A stretch of 33,707 nt of DNA from JAGOTP01 sp964600845 (GCA_964600845.1 CAZRJW010000011.1:1-33707); one strand, 5' to 3'; positions 23,047 to 31,365 are shown, counted from the first letter of the stretch. Notes: generated by a model from the letters alone, not told the origin. Program-made: numbers and translations.

Positions 23047-23199
23047 CTATTTGCCCGGACGAAGAGCGATCGCCTTGCGGCCTTTCGCACGACGGCGAGA
23101 GAGCACTTCACGACCACCACGGGTAGCCATACGCTCACGGAAACCGTGAACACGAGCGCGGCGAGCCTTCTTAGGCTGGTATGTTCGCTTTGTTGCCAT
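23047..23199 (-). CDS. rpmH: 50S ribosomal protein L34
   Basis: The ATG at 23199 (MATKRTYQPKKARRAR...) gives 50 residues with the L34 signature KRTYQPKKxRRxRVHGFRERMATxGGREVLxRRRAKGRK. The frame is open further upstream, but those residues overlap the promoter. First gene of the rpmH-rnpA-yidD unit. The -10 box is 13 nt from the ATG, leaving a leader of only about 5-6 nt. Confidence 0.97.
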   Translation of the reverse strand: MATKRTYQPKKARRARVHGFRERMATRGGREVLSRRRAKGRKAIALRPGK

Positions 23200-23212
23200 A
23201 GGAATGGGTGGG

Positions 23213-23241
23213 ACTATACGGGAAACGGCCTTTTTTGGCAA
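23213..23241 (-). promoter_or_regulatory. Promoter of rpmH
   Basis: On the minus strand: TTGCCA (23236-23241), a 17-bp spacer, TATAGT (23213-23218). Its -35 shares bases with the opposite-strand -35 at 23235-23240. Confidence 0.7.
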
Positions 23242-23263
23242 GACAGAGCGCCCGTCATATGCT
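23235..23263 (+). promoter_or_regulatory. Promoter of the DUF4173-like gene
   Basis: TTGGCA (23235-23240), a 17-bp spacer, TATGCT (23258-23263); the ATG is 28 nt further on. Back-to-back with the rpmH promoter. Confidence 0.6.
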
Positions 23264-23291
23264 AGAGGGGATCTTCGTTCCCTTTTATACT

Positions 23292-24869
23292 ATGGACACC
23301 TCCTCTCCCCGCTCCTTACCCGAACTCGCCCGGTCTATCCGGCCGTGGGCCTTCGGAGCCGCCATTGCGACCGCTCTTGGGTTTCACTTCTTTCTGTCCC
23401 ACATCCCCGTGGGGTGGCCGCTCGCCTTATTCGCCCTGATCGTAACCGGGGGGATCATTCTGATCACCCAAGAGGCTCGCGGGCTCCGCAATCGCTGGGC
23501 GCTTCTGTTTCTTATCCCGCTCTTATCCGCCTGCGTTAGCACCGTTTTGTACTCGAGTGACGTGGTCAAAGGCGTCTCCTTTTTCACCATCGCAGGGAGC
23601 TTGGCCGCCCTCGCCTACTGGCTCACCGCTCCCGCAGTTCGCTGGCGCGACGGGATCCATCTTTGGAAAACGAATGTTTTTTTAGAAGCCGCCCTCCCCT
23701 TCCGCCAGTATCAAATGCTCTTTACCGAAGCTGGCAGTCCGCGCCGCCTCAATAGCAAACTTCTCTTACAGATTGGGATCGGCTTGTTAGTAGCGGGACC
23801 CGTGCTCCTGATTTTCCTTGCTCTCTTCTTAGAAGGCGACCGCTACTTCAGTGAAGTCGTGAGCAACTGGATCACACTCGACTTTCTGACAGAGAATGTC
23901 GTCCGTCTGTTCTTCGATGTCCTCGTCACCTTGTTTGCTGTTGGCTTCTTTTGGGGAATTGCTCGACGCTCACGTGAAGAAGCTCAAACAAAAGAAGCGG
24001 CGACCCCCTTTCAAGAGATTATCGCTACCCGGAGCTTCCTGTTCGCGATTTCTGCGCTTTTTGTGGTCTTTGCTGGCTTCCAGCTCTTCTATTTGTTCCA
24101 GGGATCCCAATATCTGCTCGCCCAAGGCCGAACCTACGCGGATTATGCCGTCTCAGGCTACCAGCAGCTGTGTTTTGCCGCTGCCTTCGCTTTCTTGATC
24201 CTACTCGTCGTCTACAAACTCACGCGCATGGATGATCGCTGGGTCCGGTGGACGAGTATCGTGATTGCCGTCACGTCTGCAATTAGTACAGTGTCCGCTG
24301 GCAAACGGCTCTGGTTATACGTCGATGCGTACGGCCTCACACTCAGCCGTTCCTGGGGAATGCAGTTCCTCGTACTGATCATCCTCCTCTTCGTGCTGCT
24401 CGTCGTGAGCCTCGTGAGGCGCTGGAACATCCATCAACTGATTACAGCCGGAAGCACGCTCACGCTCGGGCTACTTTCGATTACACTCCTCATCAATCAC
24501 GAAGGATTTGTCGCAAACTATAACCTCTCGCGCCACGCCGCCCAAAAAGGACCTGAGCTCGATCTCAACTATCTCGTACATGGCTTGAGCCGTGATGCGG
24601 TCCCAGCAATCGCTGAGGCGCTTGGACGGACCGACTGGAACCCCGCGCGCGTAAATCTCCCTATGCCCTATCTCAGCGATGTCTGGGATGCAACGCGGCA
24701 GACGTGGGTCCCTCAAAAGCAGCCTACATCTCAAGGTGCTCGCGAACGGGTCTACGACTACTGGAAGAACTCCTTGCTTCCTGAGCTGAAGAACTATGAA
24801 GCGCGGCAGCTCACACTGTCCGATCTCCAAGCGGAACGCATCATCGAAGGACTAGAAATCGCAAAATAG
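23292..24869 (+). CDS. DUF4153/DUF4173-like multi-pass membrane protein
   Basis: I use the ATG at 23292 (MDTSSPRSLPEL...), which gives 525 residues; the frame is open to 23208, but that overlaps the promoter. About ten to twelve membrane helices fill residues 20-420. YLLAQGRTYADYAVSGYQQLCF and WLYVDAYGLTLSRSW match my memory of DUF4173 (TYAEYARxGFxEL and YxxxYGLTxxR), where the function is unknown. The last 110 residues are soluble (NYLVHGLSRDAVPAIAEALG...). It is the only gene between the rpmH and dnaA units and has its own promoter and terminator. Confidence 0.75.
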   Translation: MDTSSPRSLPELARSIRPWAFGAAIATALGFHFFLSHIPVGWPLALFALIVTGGIILITQEARGLRNRWALLFLIPLLSACVSTVLYSSDVVKGVSFFTIAGSLAALAYWLTAPAVRWRDGIHLWKTNVFLEAALPFRQYQMLFTEAGSPRRLNSKLLLQIGIGLLVAGPVLLIFLALFLEGDRYFSEVVSNWITLDFLTENVVRLFFDVLVTLFAVGFFWGIARRSREEAQTKEAATPFQEIIATRSFLFAISALFVVFAGFQLFYLFQGSQYLLAQGRTYADYAVSGYQQLCFAAAFAFLILLVVYKLTRMDDRWVRWTSIVIAVTSAISTVSAGKRLWLYVDAYGLTLSRSWGMQFLVLIILLFVLLVVSLVRRWNIHQLITAGSTLTLGLLSITLLINHEGFVANYNLSRHAAQKGPELDLNYLVHGLSRDAVPAIAEALGRTDWNPARVNLPMPYLSDVWDATRQTWVPQKQPTSQGARERVYDYWKNSLLPELKNYEARQLTLSDLQAERIIEGLEIAK

Positions 24870-24893
24870 CAATCTGTTCAGCGCTTGCCAGAA

Positions 24894-24924
24894 CAAACAC
24901 GCCCAGAGAGGCGTGTTTGTTTTT
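24894..24924 (+). terminator. Terminator of the DUF4173-like gene
   Basis: CAAACACGCC (24894-24903) pairs with GGCGTGTTTG (24910-24919), followed by TTTTT. Confidence 0.92.
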
Positions 24925-24976
24925 GAATCCCTCTCACCCAAGTGTTTTGTTCTTGCTTAACAAAAAATGTGATACA

Positions 24977-25028
24977 TTATCCACACTTCATCCACAGATT
25001 TGACAGTTATCAACAAGGCTGAAATCAT
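24977..25028 (+). promoter_or_regulatory. DnaA boxes and promoter upstream of dnaA
   Basis: There are three boxes on one strand: TTATCCACA (24977-24985, perfect consensus), TCATCCACA (24988-24996) and TTATCAACA (25007-25015). A TTGACA (25000-25005) with a 17-bp spacer and a weak AATCAT -10 (25023-25028) encloses the third box. DnaA binding here would cover the promoter, the usual autoregulation layout. The cluster may also be part of the origin. Confidence 0.75.
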
Positions 25029-25081
25029 CCAGTCCATTCACTCTTTGTCTGTTCTCTTCTTTCACTTTCCACTCGTCTCTT

Positions 25082-26491
25082 ATGGATCACCAAACGACCT
25101 GGCAATCCGCCCTCGGGGAACTCGAGCTCACCCTTTCAAAGGCGAATTTCACAACGTGGTTCAAGGATACCTTTATTAGTTCGTTAGAGAACGGAAAAGC
25201 GGTTATTGCTGTTCCTAACGCCTTTACCAAAGCTTGGTTCGAAAAGAAATATCATGAAGCGATCGTAAAAGCGCTTCGTTCAGCGACGAATCATGGCGTC
25301 CGCGAAGTAAGCTACCGCGTAGAGGTTAAAAACACGACTGTTTTGCCGATCGAACACATCACCCAAGAAGCCATGGCGGAGTATGTTCCCGCTATGGCCG
25401 AACAGCAGGGCATCACAAACATCGATCCAAACAATCCAAGCGATGCACACCAGACAGATATTGGTTTGAATCCTCGCTATTTGTTTCAACAGTTCATCGT
25501 CGGAAAGAGTAATGAGCTCGCACATGCTGCTTCGATGGCGGTTGCGGCCAAGCCTGGCCAAGTCTACAACCCACTCTTCCTCTACGGCGGCGCCGGGATG
25601 GGTAAAACCCACTTGCTTCAAGCGATTGGCCACCATTTGCTCAGCACCCAGCCACAGCTCAAGATTGTGTACGTCACTTGTGAGCGTTTCACTAATGAAT
25701 TCATTCAAGCGGTTCGCAGTGGGCGCGCCGGTGAGTTCAAAGATCAGTATCGTACCGCCGACGTTCTGCTTATCGATGACATTCAGTTCTTGACCGGCAA
25801 AGAGCAGACCCAAGAAGAGTTTTTTCACACCTTCAACACGCTGCACCAAAACAACAAGCAGATCATCATCGCCTCAGATCGCCCACCAAAAGACATTCAG
25901 ACCCTCGAGAGCCGTCTTCAATCTCGTTTTGAATGGGGTATGATGGCCGACATTTCAAAACCCGACTTTGAAACACGCGTCGCTATTCTTCAGGCGAAGT
26001 CACGCGAAAAACAGTACGCGCTCAGCACTGATTTGCTCCATTTGATCGCCGGCGCCATTCAGTCGAACGTGCGTGAACTCGAGGGTGCGCTCAACAAAAT
26101 CATCGCCTACCACCAGTTCAAGAACCTCCTACCAAGCGTCGAATCGGTCCAGACACTCCTTCAAAGCTTCGGTCCAACCATCGCCAAGCGGACCGTAACG
26201 CCACGCAGCTTGATCGAGATCGTCACCGCCTACTACGACATCCGCCTGGACGACATTCTCGGCAAGAGCCGCGAACAACGCTTCGCCCTCCCACGCCAAA
26301 TTGCAATGTACCTACTCCGTGAAGAAACAAAGTGCTCGTACCCTTCGATCGGTCACCATATCGGCGGTCGCGACCACACCACCGCGATGCATGCCTGCGA
26401 CAAGATTGGTGGACTTGTGAAGACAGACGAACAACTAAAAAGAGATCTTGGAGTGATTCGGGAGAGGCTTTACTCAACAAGCAACGCATAA
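25082..26491 (+). CDS. dnaA: Chromosomal replication initiator DnaA
   Basis: This 469-residue protein has all four domains: domain I (1-80, TTWFKDTFISSLENG), a short domain II, AAA+ domain III and DNA-binding domain IV. Walker A GGAGMGKTH is at residues 168-176 and Walker B LLIDDIQFL near 235. The domain IV signature GGRDHTTAMHA lies near the C-terminus. It binds DnaA boxes and opens oriC. Preceded by a DnaA-box promoter and followed by a terminator and then the probable origin. No SD; the leader is pyrimidine-rich. Confidence 0.98.
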   Translation: MDHQTTWQSALGELELTLSKANFTTWFKDTFISSLENGKAVIAVPNAFTKAWFEKKYHEAIVKALRSATNHGVREVSYRVEVKNTTVLPIEHITQEAMAEYVPAMAEQQGITNIDPNNPSDAHQTDIGLNPRYLFQQFIVGKSNELAHAASMAVAAKPGQVYNPLFLYGGAGMGKTHLLQAIGHHLLSTQPQLKIVYVTCERFTNEFIQAVRSGRAGEFKDQYRTADVLLIDDIQFLTGKEQTQEEFFHTFNTLHQNNKQIIIASDRPPKDIQTLESRLQSRFEWGMMADISKPDFETRVAILQAKSREKQYALSTDLLHLIAGAIQSNVRELEGALNKIIAYHQFKNLLPSVESVQTLLQSFGPTIAKRTVTPRSLIEIVTAYYDIRLDDILGKSREQRFALPRQIAMYLLREETKCSYPSIGHHIGGRDHTTAMHACDKIGGLVKTDEQLKRDLGVIRERLYSTSNA

Positions 26492-26494
26492 CAG

Positions 26495-26520
26495 AAAAAG
26501 AGACCCTGAGGTCTCTTTTT
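26495..26520 (+). terminator. Terminator of dnaA
   Basis: AAAAAGAGACC (26495-26505) pairs with GGTCTCTTTTT (26510-26520) around CTGA. It begins just after the dnaA stop codon. Confidence 0.92.
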
Positions 26521-26893
26521 CAATTTCAATTCCGCTCCTGACTTATCCCCCGTTTCATCCCCATACCTGTGCGACCCGTGGATATCTTTCTCCCCACCCT
26601 CCTCACAGCTTCTCCCTCTTTTTCCCCAGCACCCTCCCCAGCCTGTGCGCATGTTCACAGCTATGCGCACAACCCAGTGGATTCGCTGGGGGTATCGGAG
26701 GGACAAGTTCGCCCTCCCTCATCCGTCCCCAACTCTCCGCAGCGGCTCCCCAGACTTCTCCCCAGAGACTCCGGATAAGTGTTCATTCTTTTTCCGCATG
26801 GTTAAGCCTTCGTTTGAGTTCCCCACACAGTCCACAGACCTTACTATTACTATCATTGTCTTATATACTCTCTAACCCTAAGATAACCGACAT
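26521..26893. other. Probable replication origin (oriC) in the dnaA-dnaN gap
   Basis: A gene-free stretch of about 370 bases. The plus strand is C-rich with repeated CCCCA/CCCCAG blocks (roughly 26559-26770) and DnaA-box-like words: TTATCCCCC (26543-26551), TCATCCCCA (26555-26563), TTCCCCACA (26819-26827) and GTCCACA (26830-26836). Directly after the last come TTACTATTACTA (26841-26852), which on the minus strand reads TAG-TAA-TAG-TAA, four trinucleotides fitting the DnaA-trio pattern, and then an AT-rich segment with TATACT (26864-26869). Box, trio and AT-rich order matches known bacterial basal unwinding regions. The TATACT may also be the dnaN -10. Confidence 0.65.
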
Positions 26894-28027
26894 ATGGTTT
26901 GTACCTGCACTCAAGAGAATCTCCTCCAAGGACTCTCACTCGTCGGACACATCGCGGGCAAGAACGCGAACCTTCCGATTCTCGCCAACGTCCTGATCCA
27001 AGCCGAAGGGGGTCAGCTACGAATCTCGACCACCAACCTCGAGATGGCGATTTCGGTCATCGTTCGAGGACGCGTTGATCAACCTGGCGAATACACTGTC
27101 CCGGCAAAGCTCTTTCAGGAGTACGTTTCTCTTTTAGGTGAAGGGAAGGTTGAGCTTAGTCTCACGAATGACGGACTGGAAATCAAGGCGGATGGAAAGG
27201 TTACGAACATTAAAGGGATTGCCGCTACCGAATTCCCACTTATCCCGAAGTTAACCAAGGGCGGCGCGTACCAGATGGAAGCCGAGCCTTTACGCCAAGC
27301 CTTGCAGCAAGTTGCCTTCGCGGTCTCAACGTCTGATTCTCGGCCCGAGCTCGCGGGTGTCGCATGTTACTTCCATACCGCCGGAGGACGCGACACGTTA
27401 ATGCTGGCCTCAACTGACTCGTATCGGTTGTCTGAACGTAAATTGAGTTTGGTGACCGGTGGAAACCAGGCGGAAGCGAAATGCATTGTGCCGGCTCGTG
27501 CGGTGCAAGAGATCGCGCGCATTTTGGCGAGCTACAAAGACGATGTCGCGATGCCAGAAAAGATCGATTGGGCGATGGCCGAGAATCAGTTGGCGATTTC
27601 GTTTGGATCGGTGGAGCTCGTTTCTCGTTTGATTGAAGGTTCCTTTCCTGACTATAAGCGCATCATTCCAACCCAGTTCCGTACGCATTGCCGAGTGAAA
27701 CGCACGGAATTGATGCGGGCGATCCGTGCTTCTTCGTTGTTCTCACGCCAAGGAATCTACGATGTAAAATTCGAGATGACGACCGATGGTGCGCTGACCG
27801 TTTCTTCTTCAGACACGGGAACCGGTGCGCACCGTGCGACACTTCAAGCTGTTGTTGAGGGGGAGACGAACAAGGTGACGCTTAATTTTAAGTATGTAAA
27901 CGACGGTCTAGCAGCGATGGACACCGATCAGGTCACATTGAGCGTCATCGACTCGATGAATGCCGTGGTGGTCCGTCCAGAGGGCCGAGAGGGCTTTCAA
28001 TATATTGTGATGCCTATTCGCCAATAG
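26894..28027 (+). CDS. dnaN: DNA polymerase III sliding clamp (beta subunit)
   Basis: This 377-residue protein has three repeated clamp domains. It begins TQENLLQGLSLVGHIAGKNANLPILANVLI, the family start, and has FQEYVSLLGEG, LASTDSYRLSERKL near residue 180, GSFPDYKRIIPTQF in the middle, and ends DSMNAVVVRPEGREGFQYIVMPIRQ, the canonical C-terminus (VMPxR). The ring clamp tethers replicative polymerase to DNA. No SD; the leader contains only a weak TAAG. The usual recF/gyrB are not next to it; an island-type lipoprotein gene follows convergently. Confidence 0.98.
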   Translation: MVCTCTQENLLQGLSLVGHIAGKNANLPILANVLIQAEGGQLRISTTNLEMAISVIVRGRVDQPGEYTVPAKLFQEYVSLLGEGKVELSLTNDGLEIKADGKVTNIKGIAATEFPLIPKLTKGGAYQMEAEPLRQALQQVAFAVSTSDSRPELAGVACYFHTAGGRDTLMLASTDSYRLSERKLSLVTGGNQAEAKCIVPARAVQEIARILASYKDDVAMPEKIDWAMAENQLAISFGSVELVSRLIEGSFPDYKRIIPTQFRTHCRVKRTELMRAIRASSLFSRQGIYDVKFEMTTDGALTVSSSDTGTGAHRATLQAVVEGETNKVTLNFKYVNDGLAAMDTDQVTLSVIDSMNAVVVRPEGREGFQYIVMPIRQ

Positions 28028-28067
28028 CACGAAGAGCGAACGGACGCATTTTTGAGAGAAATGAAGC

Positions 28068-28108
28068 CGGGCCCGGAAGGAACGAGTGTATCTCGTCCTC
28101 CGGGCCCG
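28068..28108. terminator. Long GC-rich hairpin between dnaN and the lipoprotein gene
   Basis: CGGGCCCGGA (28068-28077) pairs with TCCGGGCCCG (28099-28108), and an inner ACGAG/CTCGT stem extends it to nearly 18 bp. TTTG follows on the plus strand and a T-containing tract on the minus strand, so it can serve the convergent genes from both sides. Confidence 0.7.
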
Positions 28109-28129
28109 TTTGAGCTTCGCTTCGGATCA

Positions 28130-28423
28130 CTACCGATCGGCGACCGGCGCGCGGCCAGCGTCGGCGGGCGTGAGACCGGCGCGCTGCAGGCAGCTCGTCT
28201 CGGTCTCGTCGTTGTTGCAGCACCGGGCCTGGCTCTGGCCATTCCCGGCGTCCGTGCCCACGAGGCAGAGGATGTACTGATCTTCACCGCAGCTCGGGGA
28301 CTGGATGCGTCCCCCGTCCACGGTGCAGCGCGTGCGGATCTGGCCGCCGCCGACCGGGTCGACGGGCGCACAGGCGCCGAGGGCGATGAGGAAGACGAGC
28401 GGAATCAATCGTGAGAACTTCAT
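28130..28423 (-). CDS. Small cysteine-rich lipoprotein (island type)
   Basis: This 97-residue protein has a lipoprotein signal peptide (MKFSRLIPLVFLIALG) and lipobox LGAC, with the lipidated Cys at residue 18. The mature part has about six more Cys (RTRCTVDGG, PSCGEDQYILC, ARCCNNDE, SCLQRAG) in a polar, Gly/Asp-rich sequence, so it is probably a small disulfide-bonded surface domain. A very strong SD, GGAAGGAG, lies 6 nt before the ATG, unlike the core genes around it. GC-rich. I recognise no family. It could be an adhesin or inhibitor-like domain, but this is unsupported. Confidence 0.75.
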   Translation of the reverse strand: MKFSRLIPLVFLIALGACAPVDPVGGGQIRTRCTVDGGRIQSPSCGEDQYILCLVGTDAGNGQSQARCCNNDETETSCLQRAGLTPADAGRAPVADR

Positions 28424-28489
28424 CGAAAACTCCTTCCGAGCAGTCGGCTCAGAGATGTGGACACAGTGGACGAAGAGGGATGAGGCGTT

Positions 28490-28501
28490 GACTGATCAGT
28501 C
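28490..28501. promoter_or_regulatory. 12-bp perfect palindrome upstream of the lipoprotein gene
   Basis: GACTGATCAGTC lies 67 bases before the ATG at 28423. It could be an operator. No clear -35/-10 pair is visible around it. The rest of 28502-28615 holds a weak TCCCGT/ACGGGA inverted repeat and no gene. Confidence 0.35.
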
Positions 28502-28616
28502 GCTGCCGAAAGTGATCTGGATTGTGAACGGGCTCTAAAACCCGATGTACGAAGCGAAGAGAGAGTGCGAATCCCGTAGTTTAAGCGTTTTTCGCGCAGA
28601 CGGGACCGCTTAGTAT

Positions 28617-28650
28617 GCCAAAATCCCAGAAAAAGTCAATCTTCTGGGAT
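28617..28650 (-). terminator. Terminator of the penicillin-binding protein gene
   Basis: ATCCCAGAA (28623-28631) pairs with TTCTGGGAT (28642-28650). On the minus strand TTTTGG follows. Confidence 0.8.
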
Positions 28651-28673
28651 CAATCGGCTCTTTTGTTGTCTTT

Positions 28674-31313
28674 TTAGAAGGGGGCGGTTCCGCTGGTATT
28701 CCAGAGTGCATCGATTGTTGTGACGCCGGTATCCGTTGGTGGAGGAAGTGATTGAGGGGTTGCGACCAGGTAGTTGATCGCAATGCTTGCCTCTCCTCGG
28801 TTACCGACATCATCGATTGCAACGATTGTGAGTGTGTGTCGCCCAGCGACGAGTTCTTGTGGAAGAATGACGCTAAAGCTGGCAGCGTTTGCGGTTCCAA
28901 TGGTCTGGCCATTTAGAACGACCTCATACATTTGGATGATCCGTTGAGTTGTCGCAGAAACCTGAACCGGCAAAATCCGCGTATTGATTGTCTCTTCTGT
29001 GTTTGGGGCAAGAATTGTGACGACGGGTTGCATCTCTGGTGTATGTTGATCATCCACTTCCGTTGGGATAGGGCCAAACTGCGTGCTGCTTGCGTTGCTT
29101 GCCCAGAGTTGAACCGCCTTCTCCCAGTTCTCAAACTGAGGATCTTGGGCAGGGTTGCTGGGATTCGCACCGAGCGGATCTTCTTTATCGATGTAATACA
29201 GAATCTCGTGCGGAATGTAGTACGTTCGTTCTTCGACGAGCTCAGGCGAAGTCTGTTCGGTTGCTAATTTCCCGCTCGCTTTCACAACCCGTACTTTCTG
29301 CATGAAGGCCGTTCCAAGAAGGGCGGGCTTATCGGTTGCGGGTGCCTCCGGAGTCTTGAAGCGTTCGATCGGCATCGTCTTCATGACCTGCTTCATGTAT
29401 CCACCCCAAATAGGCGCAGCGATAACGGAACCGTCCGCTCCCCGACTCATCTCTTTGCCGTCACTATTTCCAACCCAGACAACGGTTGCAAGGTTTGGGG
29501 TGAATCCAACCGTCCAGGCATCGTTAAAGTTATTGGTCGTTCCTGTTTTCGCGGCGACGGGGCGATCTGGCAATGTAAGAAAGCCACGGGCGGCCGGACT
29601 GAAGACCATGGCACGCGCTTGGTTGTCGCTCATCACATCGGCCAATAAGCGAGCTGCTTGTGAGTCGATGACGCGTTCCCCCTCACTCGGCTTCCATTCT
29701 TGCAATACGACTCCGTCGTGATCCTCAACGCGCAGGATGGATGTCGTTGGCATCTTCACGCCATCGTTTCCAAACGCCGCGAACGCCGACGCGTGTTCGA
29801 TCGGTCGAATTTCTCCACCGCCCAGGGCTAGGGACAGGCCGAAGCGACTTCGATCACGTAAAGTGGTGTAGCCTAATCGTTCCGCGAAATCGAGTGTACG
29901 GCTAAGTCCAACTAAATAAAGTGTTTTTACAGCCGGTGTATTCAAGGAATTCTGTAGAGCGGAGCGCAGCGTGAGTGGTCCATGCTGTTTGAAATCGTAG
30001 TTACGAGGGCTGTAGTTTCCGCTATCGGAACGGAAGACGGTATCCACATCCCAAATCATCGTCTGAGGAAGATAGCCACGTGAGAATGCGAGCCCGTAAA
30101 CGATGGGTTTGAAGCTCGAACCTGGTTGGCGCGGACGAAGCGTGACGTTCACCTGCCCATCGATGGCATCATCGTAGAAATCTTTTGATCCAACCATGGC
30201 GAGCACCTGTCCGGTTTTTGGGTCGAGGGAAATGAGCGCTGCATTTGTAAACTTGTAGGCCTTTCCGCGCGCCTCTACCCCCTTAATAACTTCTTGTTCA
30301 GCAACCTGTTGTTTGTCCCAATCCAAGCTCGTGATCACGCGAAGACCGCCTTCTTCTGTTCGTTTCAAGCCGTAAGTTTCGACCAGTTGTGAGCGAACAT
30401 CCATGACGAAGTGTGGCGCTTTGATTGCGCTGTATGTTTTTGGTTTGAGTTTGTCGAGCGTAGGAATTTTCTTTGCGGCGTCCGCTTCTTCTTTGGTGAC
30501 GTAGCCTTCTTCCGCCATGACGTCCAAAATATAATGCTGACGTACAACTAATCGAGGTCGGTTGTCGCCGCGTGTTCCGGTTCCATAGGGGGAATAGAGA
30601 TCGGGCGCCTGAGGGATGGCAGCGAGAAGGGCCGCTTCATCTAAGGTGAGGTCTTTCGCCGTCTTGCCGAAGTAGCTTTGGGACGCAGACTCAATTCCAT
30701 AGATGGTTGAGCCATAGGGGATCTCGTTCAAGTACAGCTGTAAGATCTTATCCTTCGAAAAGGTCCGTTCAATTTGAAGTGCAAGTACGAATTCCTTTGC
30801 TTTACGCATCAAGGAGCGCTCGTTTGTTAAAATGGCATTTTTTACGAGCTGCTGGGTGAGGGTGGATGTCCCCTTTACCCGAGTCTGTGTAAGGACGCTC
30901 ATCCCAAGCGCGCGTACGAGCCCTTTCCAATAGACCCCATGATGTTTGTAGAAGCTTCGATCTTCAATCGAGATCGTTGCATGCTGCATGGTGAGAGGAA
31001 TGTCTTCGATTTTTGCGAGCGTACGCTTTTCATCGCCATGGAGCTCATACAAAAGCTGTTTTCCAGTGCGATCAAAGATTTTTGTTGATTGAGGGACTTC
31101 ACGTGTCGATAATGTGTCCGGATTTGGGAGATCGCGACTCACCCAGGCTAAGAAAATGGTGAAACAGAAGATCCCAACCGCCCCCAATCCGACGCAGACG
31201 AGAGCCGCTTTCTTCAAAAAGCGAAAAATCCGACCTTTCCGATCTCGGGGAGCCGGTTGGGGCGTCATTTTTGACGGTCGACGCAACAGTGAGCTAATAC
31301 GAGAAAGGTACAT
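28674..31313 (-). CDS. Class A penicillin-binding protein (PBP1A-type) with C-terminal Ig-like domain
   Basis: This 879-residue protein has a basic cytoplasmic start, a membrane helix at about 36-56 and a GT51 glycosyltransferase domain (EDRSFYKHHG at 117, GTSTLTQQLVKN at 148, LYLNEIPYG at 193). The transpeptidase domain has SSFK at 399-402 (nucleophile Ser399), SLN at 456-458 and KTGTT at 589-593. All catalytic motifs are intact, so it should polymerise and cross-link peptidoglycan. Residues about 770-860 form a bacterial Ig-like domain (TILAPNTEETIN..., VAGRHTLTIVAIDDVGN). A later Met at residue 16 is an alternative start. No SD. Divergent from the 3D-domain gene with promoters sharing one -35 region; both act on the cell wall. 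Confidence 0.95.
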   Translation of the reverse strand: MYLSRISSLLRRPSKMTPQPAPRDRKGRIFRFLKKAALVCVGLGAVGIFCFTIFLAWVSRDLPNPDTLSTREVPQSTKIFDRTGKQLLYELHGDEKRTLAKIEDIPLTMQHATISIEDRSFYKHHGVYWKGLVRALGMSVLTQTRVKGTSTLTQQLVKNAILTNERSLMRKAKEFVLALQIERTFSKDKILQLYLNEIPYGSTIYGIESASQSYFGKTAKDLTLDEAALLAAIPQAPDLYSPYGTGTRGDNRPRLVVRQHYILDVMAEEGYVTKEEADAAKKIPTLDKLKPKTYSAIKAPHFVMDVRSQLVETYGLKRTEEGGLRVITSLDWDKQQVAEQEVIKGVEARGKAYKFTNAALISLDPKTGQVLAMVGSKDFYDDAIDGQVNVTLRPRQPGSSFKPIVYGLAFSRGYLPQTMIWDVDTVFRSDSGNYSPRNYDFKQHGPLTLRSALQNSLNTPAVKTLYLVGLSRTLDFAERLGYTTLRDRSRFGLSLALGGGEIRPIEHASAFAAFGNDGVKMPTTSILRVEDHDGVVLQEWKPSEGERVIDSQAARLLADVMSDNQARAMVFSPAARGFLTLPDRPVAAKTGTTNNFNDAWTVGFTPNLATVVWVGNSDGKEMSRGADGSVIAAPIWGGYMKQVMKTMPIERFKTPEAPATDKPALLGTAFMQKVRVVKASGKLATEQTSPELVEERTYYIPHEILYYIDKEDPLGANPSNPAQDPQFENWEKAVQLWASNASSTQFGPIPTEVDDQHTPEMQPVVTILAPNTEETINTRILPVQVSATTQRIIQMYEVVLNGQTIGTANAASFSVILPQELVAGRHTLTIVAIDDVGNRGEASIAINYLVATPQSLPPPTDTGVTTIDALWNTSGTAPF

Positions 31314-31335
31314 AGGTAGTAATTTGGCTTGATTA

Positions 31336-31365
31336 AGCGTAAAAACAGTGTACTTCCGTTGACAA
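31336..31365 (-). promoter_or_regulatory. Promoter of the penicillin-binding protein gene
   Basis: On the minus strand: TTGTCA (31360-31365), an 18-bp spacer, TACGCT (31336-31341), then 22 nt to the ATG. The -35 overlaps the opposite-strand TTGACA at 31359-31364. Confidence 0.55.
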
